From Linanthus parryae (Eukaryota; Streptophyta; Magnoliopsida; Ericales; Polemoniaceae), in assembly GCA_023055425.1 (NCBI GenBank), contig JALGPY010000033.1:2908908-2972907 (forward strand): DNA of 64,000 nt. The letters run 5' to 3'. A program made the position numbers and the translations under genes. A model generated the notes under the pieces. That model made no database searches, was not told the DNA's origin, and saw only the letters and a list, made by a program, of their open reading frames with translations. The number at the start of each line of letters is the position of its first letter. Position 1 is the stretch's first letter. Shown here piece after piece: positions 22,566 to 34,394 of this stretch.

Positions 22566-24922
22566 TGAAATATCCCGTTATTTAGAAACGGGTATTTTTA
22601 ACAAATATTAAGTTTTAGTTTATTAAAAACGGGTATTTTATAACCATATTAGGTGTTAAAATAATATTAGTATAAGCTTTGGGTTTTAGTTTAATTATTT
22701 AAAAGTTAATTTTTATTGTTTTAAGCTATAGGGGGTTTAGTGTCTTTTTCGTAACTTAAATAGTGCAGTTAATATAATTCTGGTGGGTAAAATGTGTCTT
22801 TTAACTAACTAAGGGGGGTGAAAGTGTCTTTTACCCATAAAGTTCATCTTCTTCCTCTCCTGGTAGTAACAGGAGATGTTCTCTTCTCCTTCTCCGACCC
22901 AAACACCACCAACACCCAATTCGCCGCCAAAATCTCCCAATTTCCGTCCCAATACACTCCCTATTCGACAAAGATCGATTCTTTAGCACCAGAAACCGAT
23001 TTCGCCCAAAATAGTGAACCAATTCGGAATCAAAAATCAACCCGGAGGAATCATCCTCTTCGCCGGATTCTTCGAATTGAAGCCTATAAATATCTTGTGA
23101 AATCAGAAACGAAACCCACATCAAAACCCACCACAAAGATCTCTCTCTCGCTCTCCCTCTCCCGTTCGAATCACCAAACAAAAACCCAGCCGCCGCCGGG
23201 TCCGGAGAACCGAACCGGACCGCGACCACCCCGTCAGACGCCGCCGCCGTCTCCGGCGTCTTCCCCTGTCGCCGTCGCCGCCGCCCTTGCCGTCGACTGC
23301 CTCCTCCTTCGCCACCACCGCGAGCCACCCCGTCGCCCTCACAATCATCGTTGTTCTCTTCTCCGTTCGGGTATGAGACAACCCCGTTCTCTGTTTTCAT
23401 TATTTTTGTTTCTTTTTTTTTTATAAGCTTTAGTTAACTGTTAGAGTTATATTAATATTATCTGGGTTAAAACAACAAGTATGGACAGTGGCCCAGTGGT
23501 TAAAGCTGACTGTTAGTATTGTGTTAGTCTGGGGTTCGAATCTCATAGCTAACAACTAATTTTTTTACTACTCTACACTCACAATTTGAAAGAGAAGTTT
23601 TGAGGGTTTGAAAGCCTTATTAAAACACTTGAGAATTATTTATTTAGGAAGTTTATTTTCTTGTTTAAAGGTTAATCTTTTGAAAAATAATATTATTTGG
23701 TTATGTTTTATAGTAATAAAAGAAGAATTTAAATTAGATAATATTATAAGCTATGTTTTACGATAGTAAACAATAGTCCTATAAATCACGTTTTAACAAT
23801 AGAATTATTATTATTAAAGTTTGGGGAAATAATACGGGAATTACATTTGCATTTCATATAGGACTTGTTTGTATTTGTGTTTTAGCGATAATTGATTAGA
23901 ATATTATCGAATTGTAGGAAACGAATTCTCCGACGAAGGATACGTCGAATACTACGATTGAATTGCTGTGATTGCTATTTGTTGAGGTAAGTAAACATGC
24001 CAGGCCTAGCACCCATTCCTCTTTTCGCGTCAAATGTTTTCATTTCTATTTGTCTCAAAATGATTTTATGCAAAATATGTGATGCTTGAATACTTGTTTC
24101 GAATTGAAATGTTCTCTGAAAATATCACTTCAATCTAATAATCGACGATAACGTAAAGTGGAAGAGTTGTACGGGGATGATTATTGTTGTATGGTTACTA
24201 TTGGCAGTGGGCGTGTTGACTTCGGTCTCTCGTCCAATTTAATTTATTTAATCCGGTTGCAAGTCCCCGGATAGCTCCTTGTACTCACTCTTCTGGCCGC
24301 AAGAAGTCTGTAAGGGGGTGTCGACACTTAAGGTCTTGGATTCTTGCGAAGTGGTTGGTTGGTTTTTCCCCGTATCAACAAGTTAATAACATGGATTTTG
24401 GAATTTTGGATCTTATGGGAAAAATATGAATTTGGAATCCCCTAATACGAAGAATGGAATTGAAATATCTCTTTATTTCTCATAAGTGTCAAAGCTTTTG
24501 TTACCACTTGATTTTATTTAAACTTCTACAAAATACTTCATGATTTGTAAATTTCTTCATAATCGTTTTACATGCTTGGGTGTTACTTGCTCAGTATTTC
24601 CGCTGACTTATGGAACTGGGGTGTTCTCTTTTTGTTTTCTGCACCACAGGTTAGATGGGAGCTTAGTCCGAGGGGAAAACGCGACTCACGCTAGTAGTAC
24701 CATTTAAATTTAGTTTTATTTGAACATTTGCTAGTAGTTTGAATTTTATTAGATTTGGAATAATGCCCATATTTGTGGCATGACAAGTTTTAAATTTTAA
24801 TTAAATATTTTTATGGATTTGGTTTGAAATTTCTGTTGTAAAACCTCCTTGTATTCGGGTTTAACCCTGGGTACGGAGTGACACCCCTGGGTTTCCGGCT
24901 TAGCCAATTTGGGGGTGTTACA
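22566..24922 (+). repeat. Tekay-like 5' LTR (2357 bp)
   Basis: It starts TGAAATATCCCG and ends GGGGGTGTTACA. The partner at 32031-34394 is almost collinear, with scattered substitutions and small indels, so insertion is not very recent. The GC-rich leader part (about 23120-23340) produces arginine/proline-rich chance ORFs on both strands. Confidence 0.95.
23489..23543 (+). other. tRNA-like A box/B box in Tekay LTR (copy A)
   Basis: TGGCCCAGTGG (23489-23499) fits the RNA polymerase III A box, and GGTTCGAATCT (23533-23543) fits the B box with one mismatch. The start-to-start spacing is 44 bases. The same pair occurs in the three other Tekay-type LTRs of the window. Confidence 0.65.
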
Positions 24923-24924
24923 GG

Positions 24925-24936
24925 TGGTATCAGAGC
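24925..24936 (+). promoter_or_regulatory. Primer-binding site, tRNA-iMet
   Basis: TGGTATCAGAGC begins two bases after the 5' LTR. It is complementary to the 3' end of plant initiator methionine tRNA, the primer used by many copia and chromovirus elements. Confidence 0.92.
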
Positions 24937-25193
24937 CCGGCAATCCAAAAGTAATAATTTTTATGAAACGATTTTTTTTTTAAATGGGCATAGGAAAAAG
25001 AAATAAAAATTTGAATAAGCCGGGGTTGTGGGATAGTTTAGCATTTAGAAGTTTGCTTGATTTTTGTGCTATATGCTTAGAACCCAATATCTAAGGTTTA
25101 CTACTTAGTTCTTTTAGAATGCTTTAAGATTTTAAGAATATATGCGTGGTATAGAACAATGCTGAGACTCTTTCTATTTCTTACTTCTTTCAG

Positions 25194-26276
25194 ATGGCTG
25201 CTCAATCTGAATCCGTTTCATCTAGTATTGGAATTAGAGTCTCACCATATCGCCTAAAGTTCCTGGAAGGACGGGAAAGCATCGATAGCTATTATGCACG
25301 CATCACAGATCGGTGCTACCAATTTAGACTTTCTGGCCAAGGACGCCTAGATTTCCGAGACCCATTGGTGATATGCGACGTCATACTAGAAGGACTGCCG
25401 AACACCTTCCCATGGAAAGATATGAAGGAGGAGTACTCCGATTTAGTCATTTCAAAGGAAGGATGTTTGTTCCCTAACAATGACGAGTACATACTCAAGG
25501 GCAAGTACATGGTCACACCGGAGTTCTTACGAAGCAAGCTCAAGGCATGGGAAATTGCCACTCACGTAACCAAACAAGATCAGGAAGAAGGCCCGAAGTA
25601 CAAGCCCGAAGAAGATCCAATAGAAGAAGATCCAGAAGAAGATCTGATAGAAGAAGATCCAATTGAAGAAGAACCCGTTCCAACTCCAACTCCACATTCA
25701 GGATTTAGACCGCCCATACCTACTCCTGGCAATCTTACTGAAGCCGACCATCCACGTGGCGTGATCTACCATCCAGGTTTAGAAACCCTAAAGGAGTATT
25801 GCACGTACATCCAGAATTTGTGCATCGCTTGGAGAAAAAGGCGCCAAGGATCTTTCAAGGACCCATTGACCATGTGTCACTACATGCTCAATGGATTACC
25901 AAGGATGACACCTTGGAAGGGGATAAAGGACGAGTTCAACGACCTATTAACCGATAATGTTTGGGGAGAAGAAGTGCCTAATTGCTCAAAATACGTACAT
26001 CATGAGTATGAAGAATACCTATTAGACCCACCCACTCTTTTGGAACGCTTAGAGAATATAGCAACTATGGATGCGGAGACTACGCAAGAAGCAGGACAAA
26101 TCCTAAGGAAGCTTGAGAGGATGGAAAAGGAAGAGATAGCCATTAAGGTGCGAAAAGCATGGGGAAAGATCGAGAAGGACGAAGATATGGATCCACCTGA
26201 ATCACCACAATACACTCCTCATACTCCTACCCCACCATCATCACCAAAAACATTAGAATATCTTTGCCGCAAGTAG
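25194..26276 (+). CDS. Extra ORF upstream of gag with duplicated domain (360 aa)
   Basis: This is an uninterrupted ORF between primer site and gag of the Tekay-like element, in contrast to the broken gag-pol. I do not recognise a named family. The protein contains two copies of a domain. Residues 56-84 and 223-251 share DPL..C...L.GLP...PWK..K.E with identical spacing, and each is preceded by a Tyr-rich segment (SIDSYYARITDRC near 29-41; LKEYCTYIQNLC near 199-210). An acidic, proline-ending linker (about 133-167, repeats of EEDP) separates them, and the C-terminus is proline-rich (PQYTPHTPTPP). The pattern (S.xxY, then a GLP turn) recalls the capsid part of retrotransposon Gag, so a gag-derived duplication is possible. 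The ATG at 25194 follows about 260 bases of leader. Chromoviruses usually lack an ORF here. Confidence 0.8.
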   Translation: MAAQSESVSSSIGIRVSPYRLKFLEGRESIDSYYARITDRCYQFRLSGQGRLDFRDPLVICDVILEGLPNTFPWKDMKEEYSDLVISKEGCLFPNNDEYILKGKYMVTPEFLRSKLKAWEIATHVTKQDQEEGPKYKPEEDPIEEDPEEDLIEEDPIEEEPVPTPTPHSGFRPPIPTPGNLTEADHPRGVIYHPGLETLKEYCTYIQNLCIAWRKRRQGSFKDPLTMCHYMLNGLPRMTPWKGIKDEFNDLLTDNVWGEEVPNCSKYVHHEYEEYLLDPPTLLERLENIATMDAETTQEAGQILRKLERMEKEEIAIKVRKAWGKIEKDEDMDPPESPQYTPHTPTPPSSPKTLEYLCRK

Positions 26277-27153
26277 GAACGTTTAGGATTTATGTTAGTT
26301 TTATTTTAAGACATTATTCCTTTAAATTAGTTTGATTTGGTAGGATTATTTGATTCTAGGATGATATTTGTGTTTCAAGAATTCGTTTTGGGATTTGAAT
26401 AAATTGCATTTTTATTTAATTGGAGTATGAATTCAAATTTTGTTGCATTGTGTTGTGGCGTTCAAATCTGCGCAGCAGTTGGTATTCGTTGTAGCAGACG
26501 TGTTTAAACTTGGAGTTATTTTCTCCTGACTTTTTCCCAGAAATAAGACATGCTCAGGAACATGCCATAAACATTTCAGACCCAAATGAGTTCTGGAGAC
26601 TTAGATACGAATTTTCAAAGTACGTGGGTCAGTACCAGAATTTCACAGTGACTATCTGTGGTATCTTTGATTTTTACCTATCTTCCATATCTTGGATGAA
26701 CCAAAAAATTTTTATGGTGATTAGTAGACACATAAGGCTAAATCTTGGTGAAACCCTAGCCCATTTTGAGGAATTTAAGGTCGGTATATGACTTGGTGAA
26801 ATTAAAATTTCTATTCTGGTGATATGGGACAGCAGTTATGCCATTCTTTGTGTAATTTGATTTATATGAATTATTATGAGTTGAATCTTCTTGGATATTA
26901 AATTAGACTCAGAAAGGATTCTTCACACCAAAAATTATAATTTTTGCTTGAATTATAGATCACTTTTATAATTTTCTAAGAAGTACAAGAAATAAGATGT
27001 CATTAGCGTATGTGCAAATACATGTGTAACTGTTTGTTTGATAATCAATGTGTGACATTACATGCCTAAATGCTATTTACATGTCATGTATTTTATCCTT
27101 ACATGTACCTTAGGTTATTTTATGAATGATACAATATGTTATAGTGTAGGATT
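26277..27153 (+). other. Leader between extra ORF and gag
   Basis: This AT-rich stretch of about 880 bases contains one 93-codon ORF (26510-26791) with no recognisable domain. It may be a remnant or chance. Nothing else is supported. Confidence 0.45.
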
Positions 27154-28110
27154 ATGTCTGATAGACCACTACGATACTATACCAGGAGAATCCGTCAAGA
27201 GCAAATGGCCGCCCAAAACAACAACAACAACAACAACAACATGGAGCAATTCTTTGCCCAATTCACTAAGATGGCTCAAAATATGAACAATGGAGATCAT
27301 AATGCAGCCAACTGGGCAAAGAAGGTGTGTGACATGAAGCCTGGAAGTTTCACAGGCAATGAGGATCCAGTGGAACTTGAAGATTGGATCGATGAGATGG
27401 ACAAAATCCTTGAATTGGTTGAATGCCCTGACAACCGCAAGGTAGTTTGCGCAGCGTTCTACCTGAAGAACGAGGCAAACATATGGTGGAGGAACTCACG
27501 TCAAGCTTTCTTCGCTCAACCCAACTTCAATTGGGAAGCTCTTCAGACTGCTCTTCGTACTCGCTTCTATCCATCTCATATCCAGGATCAGAAATACATA
27601 GAGTTTGGGAACCTGAAGCAGGGATGTGATTCCGTGACGGAATACTTCAAGAAGTTTATGGAGTTATCCCGATTCTCAGGACACCTAATGCCTGATGAGG
27701 CAACTAAGGTTCGGAAGTTCATGGCAGGACTGCAACTCCATCTGCAGAAAGACTTAATGTGTAGAACCTATGATAATCTCCAAGAGATGTATGATAGAGC
27801 TGCATCTGTTTGGCGTATCCAAGAGATTCAAGACGAGAAAGCACAAGATTGAGAATGATGGAGGAAATGGTAGCAACCGGAGTCGAAACAACAATAGTGG
27901 ACAGGACAAGAAGTTCAAGACGAACCTTGGAGGAGCTAACCAAGGCCAGTACCGTGGCAACAAGCAGAACAATGGGGATGAGCCACCTCGTCGCTATATC
28001 TGCAAAAAGTGCCAACAGAACCACCCAGGAACGGACTCCCAAGGGAATGTAATCACTTGCCATAACTGTGGCAAAAGGGGACACACGAACAAATGGGAGC
28101 CAACAAGGAA
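27154..28110 (+). pseudogene. Tekay-like gag (capsid and nucleocapsid), frameshifted
   Basis: The ORF starts at 27154 (MSDRPLRYYTRR) and has an asparagine run from a CAA microsatellite (27216-27241). The Gag capsid domain follows (FTGNEDPVELEDWIDEM, then AALRTRFYPSH-like and DSVTEYFKKFMELSRFSG) to a premature stop at 27850-27852. The nucleocapsid lies in another frame from about 27840, with a zinc knuckle CHNCGKRGH near 28058. The last cysteine of the CCHC motif is not in the same frame. Gag forms the particle that holds the element RNA. This copy needs at least two frame changes to be read, so it is inactive. Confidence 0.88.
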
Positions 28111-30600
28111 ATCAAGGAGGGAACTATCAAGGAAACCGACTGTTCAATGGCAACAACAGGAACGGAAACCAACAGTTTGGCAACAAGAACTATGGGAATC
28201 GCAACAATTATAATGGGAACAACAACTATGGAGGACAGCAGAGGAACTACCAAGGATATGGAGGTAACGGAGGTCAGAGCAGGAATGCCAACAATACCCC
28301 AGCTAATGCCAAACAACAATGGAGCTGGTGCAGCGGCAACCGCAGTGCAGAATGGGAATGTTGCACGGATTGCTGTGATGAGCAGGTCCGAGGCAGACGC
28401 AGCAGGCGGAGTAGTCACTGGTACATTTCTTGTTCATGATCAACCATCATTTACTCTATTTGGTTCTGGAGCATCATATTCGTTTATTGCATCATCATTT
28501 GTGGATAAATTGAGTCTCAATAAGTCGTCTAGAATATCCATCCCTGTAGCTACCCCAACCGGACACGTAACAGTGTGTGAAACCATTTTCGAAGGGGGTA
28601 GAAGTTAAGATTTCGGCTAGCACCTTGCCAGCCAACCTCATACAATTTAACCTTGGAGGAATAGATGTTATCTTGGGAATGGATTGGATGAGAAAATATT
28701 GAGCAGTCATAGACTGTCACGATCAGAAAATCAGACTTAAGGGTCCAAAGGGAGAAAAAGTTTCTTACCGTGGAATCACTAGGGAACCAAATATCCGACT
28801 AGTGTCAGCTTTGACCATAGTCAACCAAGTGAAGAAGGGGAATAAGGCTTGTTATGTCCAAGACGTGTCTAAGAATGAGAATGTGCTAGAAGAAATACCG
28901 ATAGTTAAGGAATTTCCAGATGTATTCCCAGATGAGATTCCGGGAATGCCACATAGAAGGGAGGTTGAGTTCACTTTGGACTTAGCACCTGGAACAGCTC
29001 CAATTTCGAAGGCGCCGTACCGTATGGCACCGGCGGAATTGAAGGAACTAAAGGATCGGTTGAAAGAACTCCTCGAGAAAGGGTACATAAGACCAAGTGT
29101 ATCGCCTTGGGGAGCACCAGTGTTATTCGTGAAGAAGAAGGATGGAAGTTTGAGGTTGTGAATTGACTATAGAGAGTTGAACAGCGCAACGATCAAGAAA
29201 AAATACCCTTTACCCCGAATCGACGACTTGTTCGATCAGTTGCAAGGGGCGAGTGTTTTCTCAAAGATAGACTTGAGATCAGGGTATCACCAGCTTCGGG
29301 TAACCGAGAAGGACATCCCGAAGACAGCGTTTAGAACAAGGTATGGTCATTACGAGTTTACAGTTATGCCTTTTGGTTTAACTAACGCTCCTGCAATATT
29401 TATGGATCTAATGAATCGTGTCATGAGAACGTTTCTAAATCGTTTTGTAGTCGTCTTTATTGATGACATCCTCGTTTACTCAAAGAGCGAGGAAGACCAT
29501 CAAGAACACCTCATGGAAGTATTAGAGACCTTGAGACATGAGAAGCTGTATGCTAAGCTCTCGAAGTGTGAGTTTTGGCTAAATCATGTTCCATTTCAGG
29601 GTCACATAATCTCGAAGGAAGGGATATCAGTAGATCCAGGAAAGATTTCAGCAGTTAAGGATTGGCCTACTCCGAAGAATGTGTCAGAAATAAGAAGTTT
29701 TCTGGGATTAGCAGGTTATTACCGACGTTTTGTGAAGTACTTCTCAAAGATCGCTAGACCGCTGACTACGTTAACCAAGAAAGCGGTAAAGTATCAGTGG
29801 AGCGAAGATTGTGAAGAATCATTCCAGACATTGAAGGAAAAGTTGACTACAACACCTGTGTTAGCTTCACCTAACGGTTCTGGTGAATTTGATGTTTATA
29901 GTGACGCATCGAAGAAGGGACTAGGATGTGTGCTTATGCAAGAAAGAAGAGTTATTGCCTATGCCTCAAGACAACTGAAAGTTCATGAAGAGAACTACGC
30001 TACGCATGATTTAGAGCTTGCAGCAATAGTTTTTGCTTTAAAGATATGGAGACATCACCTATATGGTGCAGTGTGTAGATTGTATACGGACCATAGTAGT
30101 CTCAAGTACATCTTCACGCAGAAAGAGTTAAACAATAGGCAAAGACGTTGGTTAGAGATTATAAAGGATTATGACTTGCGTATCCAGTATCACGAAGGGA
30201 AAGCAAATGTGGTAGCTGACGCGTTAAGCCAAAAATCGAGCCATACTTTAGACGCTATGCTAGTTTTGCCAGACTGTCTATGCAATGAGTTTCAAAAGCT
30301 CGAAATTGAAGTGGTAGAACAAGGGGATGTAAAGAATATTCTTGGGAATAGGACAGTTGTGCCCGATGTCTTAGAAGAAATAAGGAGTAACCAGCCTGGA
30401 GATGTGAAGCTGGAAAGGATAAAGAAGAAGATTGAAGAAGGGCAAACAACGGATTTTAAGATCCATGAAGATGGAAGTATCCGCTACAAAGGAAGATGGT
30501 GTGTACCACATAAGTGTGCAGAAACCAAGGAGAAGTTGATTCGTGAAGCCACAACACACCCTATTCAGTACATCCAGGAGGAGACAAACTTTATAAATAT
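28111..30600 (+). pseudogene. Tekay-like protease, RT and RNase H (broken)
   Basis: The protease is near 28410-28610, where the active site reads LFGSGAS: the catalytic Asp of the usual DSG is Gly. Frameshift and stop follow (near 28605 and 28700). RT begins near 28870 (EFPDVFPDEIPG, VSPWGAPVLFVKKKDGSLR). It is cut by a TGA at 29159-29161 and continues from IDYRELN to FGLTNAP and the polymerase site FIDDILVYS (about 29455-29480). RNase H follows ([13 protein letters not shown] near 29898, [20 protein letters not shown]). The frame is lost again near 30550, at the start of integrase. RT copies the RNA and RNase H removes it. The polymerase Asp pair is intact, but the polyprotein cannot be made. 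Confidence 0.92.
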
Positions 30601-31830
30601 ATGAAGAAGACATTTTGGTGGCCTAACATGAAGAAGGAAGTAGCAAATTTTGTAGCAAGATGTTTAACCTGTCAAAAGGTGAAGTTCGAGCATAAGAGAA
30701 TGGGAGGCTTAGTTCAACCATTGGATGTTCCACTTTGGAAATGGGATTCAATCTCAATGGATTTTGTGACTGCCTTACCAACATCAAAGAATTGATTGAA
30801 TCAGATATGGGTCGTGGTTGACAGATTGACCAAGACAACAAGGTTCATTCCTATGAAGGATACATGGAATATGGAGCAAAGGGCTGATGCGTATATGAAG
30901 AACATTGTGAGATACCATGGAGTCCCGAGCTCTATAGTTTCCGACAGGGATCCCAACTTTCTCTCTCACTTCTGGAAAGCACTCCAGGAGGCATTGGGAA
31001 CCCAGCTGAAATTCAGTACAGCATTCCACCCTGCAACGGATGGACAGACTGAGAGAACCATTCAGACATTGGAGGATATGTTAAGGTCATGTGTTATGGA
31101 CTTTCAAGGTTCATGGGTTGACAGATTACCTCTGATAGAGTTTTCCTACAACAACAGTTATCACGCCAGCATTGGCATGGCACCACATGAAGCGTTGTAT
31201 GGAAGAAAGTGTCTAACAACGTTGTGTTGGAGCGACATAAGCGAGACAATAGTGATTGGTCCACAGTTAATCGAAGAGATGACAGATCAGGTTAGACTTA
31301 TCCAGCAGCGAATGAAAGCAGCTCAGGATAGACAGATGTCTTACGCTGACCAGAAAAGGAGACCACTGGAGTTTCAAATTAGAGAAAAGGCTTTTCTTAA
31401 AGTTTCTCCAACTAAGGGAGTCATGAGGTTCAATCAAAAAGGGAAGTTGAGCCCGAAATTCATTGGACCGTATGAAGTCATAGAGAAGATTGGAGAAGTT
31501 GCCTATCGATTGGATCTATCGTCAAATTTGGGTCGTGTTCATAATGTATTCCACGTATATCAATTGAAGAAGTACGTTCCTGACCCATCTCATGTATTAG
31601 ATCCGGAACCGGTAGAATTAGATCCTTCGTTGAGTTATGAAGAACATCCTGTCAAGATTCTAGACACCAAGACAAGGGAAACCCGCAACAAGAGTGTCAA
31701 GCTAGTAAAGGTTTTGTGGACGAATCACCTCACGGAAGAGGCAACATGGGAAGCCGAGGATGACATGAAGAGGAAGTATCCCCACCTTTTTGACGAGGTA
31801 TTTCGAGTTCCGAGGACGTCACTCCTCTAA
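30601..31830 (+). pseudogene. Tekay-like integrase with chromodomain, one in-frame stop
   Basis: The zinc-binding end (CLTCQKVK near 30669) leads into the catalytic core: Asp in SMDFVTALP, Asp in SDRDPNFLS, and Glu in GQTERTIQ, so the D,D,E triad is present. A stop at 30793-30795 splits the first core block from [12 protein letters not shown]. The C-terminus has [14 protein letters not shown] and a chromodomain-like segment ([12 protein letters not shown], then EATWE) before the stop at 31828-31830. In chromoviruses this domain directs insertion toward marked chromatin. Confidence 0.92.
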
Positions 31831-32017
31831 GGGGGAGAGGATGTAATCCTTTGATTTTTAGATACGTTATTTTAAGTTACCGTTATAGCATATTGCATAT
31901 CGTACATGACATTAGTTTTGCATTTTATAGTCATTGGCAGTTATGCCCTAGAGTGGAGACTCATACCTTAGTGTTGTTTAGCATTTGGCTTAAACCTTCG
32001 AGGACGAAGTTTTCTTT

Positions 32018-32030
32018 AAGGTGGGAAGGA
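32018..32030 (+). promoter_or_regulatory. Polypurine tract of Tekay-like element
   Basis: AAGGTGGGAAGGA ends immediately before the 3' LTR start at 32031. The antisense counterpart at 52509-52524 in the minus-strand relative has the same position. Confidence 0.9.
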
Positions 32031-34394
32031 TGAAATACCCCGTTATTTAGAAACGGGTATTTTTAACAAATATTAAGTTTTAGTTTATTAAAACGGATAT
32101 TTTATAACCATATTAGGTGTTAAAATAATATTAGTATAAGCTTTGGGTATTAGTTTAATTATTTAAAAGTTAATTTTTATTGTTTTAAGCTTTAGGGGGA
32201 TTTAGTGTCTTTTTCGTAACTTAAATAGTGCAGTTAATATAATTCTGGTGGGTAAAAAGTGTCTTTTAACTAACTAAGGGGGGTGAAAGTGTCTTTTACC
32301 CATAAAGTTCATCTTCTTCCTCTCCTGGTAGTAACAGGAGATGTTCTCTTCTCCTTCTCCGACCCAAACACCACCAACACCAAATTCGCCGCCAAAATCT
32401 CCCAATTTCCGTCCCAATACACTCCCTATTCGACAAAGATCGATTCTTAAGCACCAAGAAACCGATTTTGCCCAAAATAGTGAACCAATTCGGAATCAAA
32501 AATCAACCCGGAGGAATCCTCCTCTTCGCCGGATTCTTCGAATTGAAGCCTATAAATAGCTTGTGAAATCAGAAACGAAACCCACATCAAAACCCACCAC
32601 AAAGATCTCTCTCTCGCTCTCTCTCTCTCTCCCGTTCGAATCACCAAACAAAAACCCAGCCGCCGCCGGGTCCGGAGAACCGAACCCGACCGCGACCGCC
32701 CCGTCCGACGCCGCCACCGTCTCCGGCGTCTTCCCCTGCCGCCGTCGCCGCAGCCCTTGCCGTCGGCCGCCTCCTCCTTCGCCACCACCTCGAGCCACCC
32801 CGTCGCCCTCACAATCGTCGTTGTTCTCTTCTCCGTTCGGGTATGAGACAACCCCGTTCTCTGTTTTCATTATGTTTGTTTCTTTTATTTTTTTTATAAG
32901 CCTTAGTTAACTGTTAGAGTTATATTAATATTATCTGGGTTAAAACAACAAGTATGGGCAGTGGCCTAGTGGTTAAAGCTGACTGTTAGTATTGTGTTAG
33001 TCTGGGGTTCGAGTCTCATAGCTAACAATTATTTTTTTTACTACTCTACACTCAAACTTTGAAAGAGAAGTTTTGAGGGTTTGAAAGCCTTATTAAAACA
33101 CTTGAGAATTATTTATTTAGGAAGTTTATTTTCTTGTTTAAATGTTAATCTTTTGAAAAATAATATTATTGGGTTATGTTTTATAGTAATAAAAGAATAA
33201 TTTAAATTAGATAATATTATAAGCTATGTTTTACGATAGTAAACAATAGTCCTATAAAACACGTTTTAACAATAGAATTATTATTATTAAAGTTTGGGGA
33301 AATAATACGGGAATTACACTTGCATTTCATATAGGACTTGTTTATATTTGTGTGTTAGCGATAATTGATTAGAATATTATCGAATTGTAGAAAATGAATT
33401 CTCCGACGAAGGATACGTCGAATACTACGATTGAATTGCTGTGATTGCTATTTGTTGAGGTAAGTAAACATGCCAGGCCTAGCGCCCATTCCTCTTTTCG
33501 TGTCAAATGTTTTCATTCCTATTTGTCTCAAAATGATTTTATGCAAAATATGTGCTGCTTGAATACTTGTTTCGAATTGAAATGTTCTATGAAAATATCA
33601 CTTCAATCTAATAATCGACGATAACGTAAAGTGGAAGAGTTCTACGGGGATGATTATTGTTGTATGGTTACTATTGGCATTGGGCGTGTTGACTTCGGTC
33701 TCTCGTCCAATTTAATTTATTTAATCCGGTTGCAAGTCCCCGATAGCTCCTTGTACTCACTCTTCTGGCCGCAAGAAGTTTGTAAGGGGGTGTCGACACT
33801 TAAGGTCTTGGATGCTTGCGAAGTGGTTGGTTGGTTTTTCCCCGTATCAACAAGTTAATAACATGGATTTTGGAATTTTGGATCTTATGGGAAAAATATG
33901 AATTTGGAATCCCCTAATACGAAGAATGGAATTGAAATATCTCTTTATTTCTCATAAGTGTCAAAGCTTTTGTTACCACTTGATTTTATTTAAACTTCTA
34001 CAAAATACTTCATGGTTTGTAAATTTATTCATAATCTTTTTACGTGCTTGGGTGTCACTTGCTCAGTATTTCCGCTGACTTTTGGACTTGTGGTGTTCTC
34101 TTTTTGTTTTCTGCACCACAGGTTAGACGGGAGCTTGGTCCGAGGGGAAAACGCGACTCACGCTAGTAGTACCATTTAAATTTAGTTTTATTTGAACATT
34201 TACTAGTAGTTTGAATTTTATTAGATTTGGAATAATGCCCATATTTGTGGCAAGACAAGTTTTAAGTTTTAATTAAATATTTTTATGAATTTGATTTGAA
34301 ATTTCTGTTGTAAAACCTCCTTGTATTCGGGTTTAACCCCGGGTACGGAGTGACACCCCTGGGTTTCCGGCTTAGCCAATTTGGGGGTGTTACA
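32031..34394 (+). repeat. Tekay-like 3' LTR (2364 bp)
   Basis: It starts TGAAATACCCCG and ends GGGGGTGTTACA, followed by the duplication ACCAA. It contains the tRNA-like A box (32962-32972) and B box (33006-33016) at the same spacing as the 5' LTR, and a short CT-rich tract (32608-32632). Confidence 0.95.
32962..33016 (+). other. tRNA-like A box/B box in Tekay LTR (copy B)
   Basis: The motifs are TGGCCTAGTGG and GGTTCGAGTCT, 44 bases start to start. Both boxes carry substitutions relative to copy A that remain within the consensus. Confidence 0.65.

Larger units (their letters stand above)
22566..34394 (+). mobile_element. Complete Tekay-like Ty3/gypsy chromovirus, 11.8 kb
   Basis: The element is bounded by LTRs 22566-24922 and 32031-34394 and by the duplication ACCAA (22561-22565 and 34395-34399). 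Inside are a tRNA-iMet primer site, an extra ORF (25194-26276), gag, protease, RT, RNase H, an integrase with a chromodomain-like C-terminus, and a polypurine tract. The order protease-RT-RNase H-integrase and the C-terminal chromodomain place it among chromoviruses; the LTR length and sequence style suggest the Tekay (Del) clade. The gag-pol region has several frameshifts and stops, so it is not autonomous. It sits inside TIR element 2 and is younger than it. Confidence 0.93.

Noticed and set aside
22818..23426. 200-codon proline/arginine-rich ORF and its minus-strand glycine/arginine-rich partner
   Set aside because: They lie in the GC-rich leader of the Tekay LTR, repeat in the 3' LTR with frame breaks, and have no domain.
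23489..23543. A genuine tRNA gene in the LTR
   Set aside because: The A and B boxes are good, but I cannot draw a complete cloverleaf with a paired acceptor stem, so it is called tRNA-like only.
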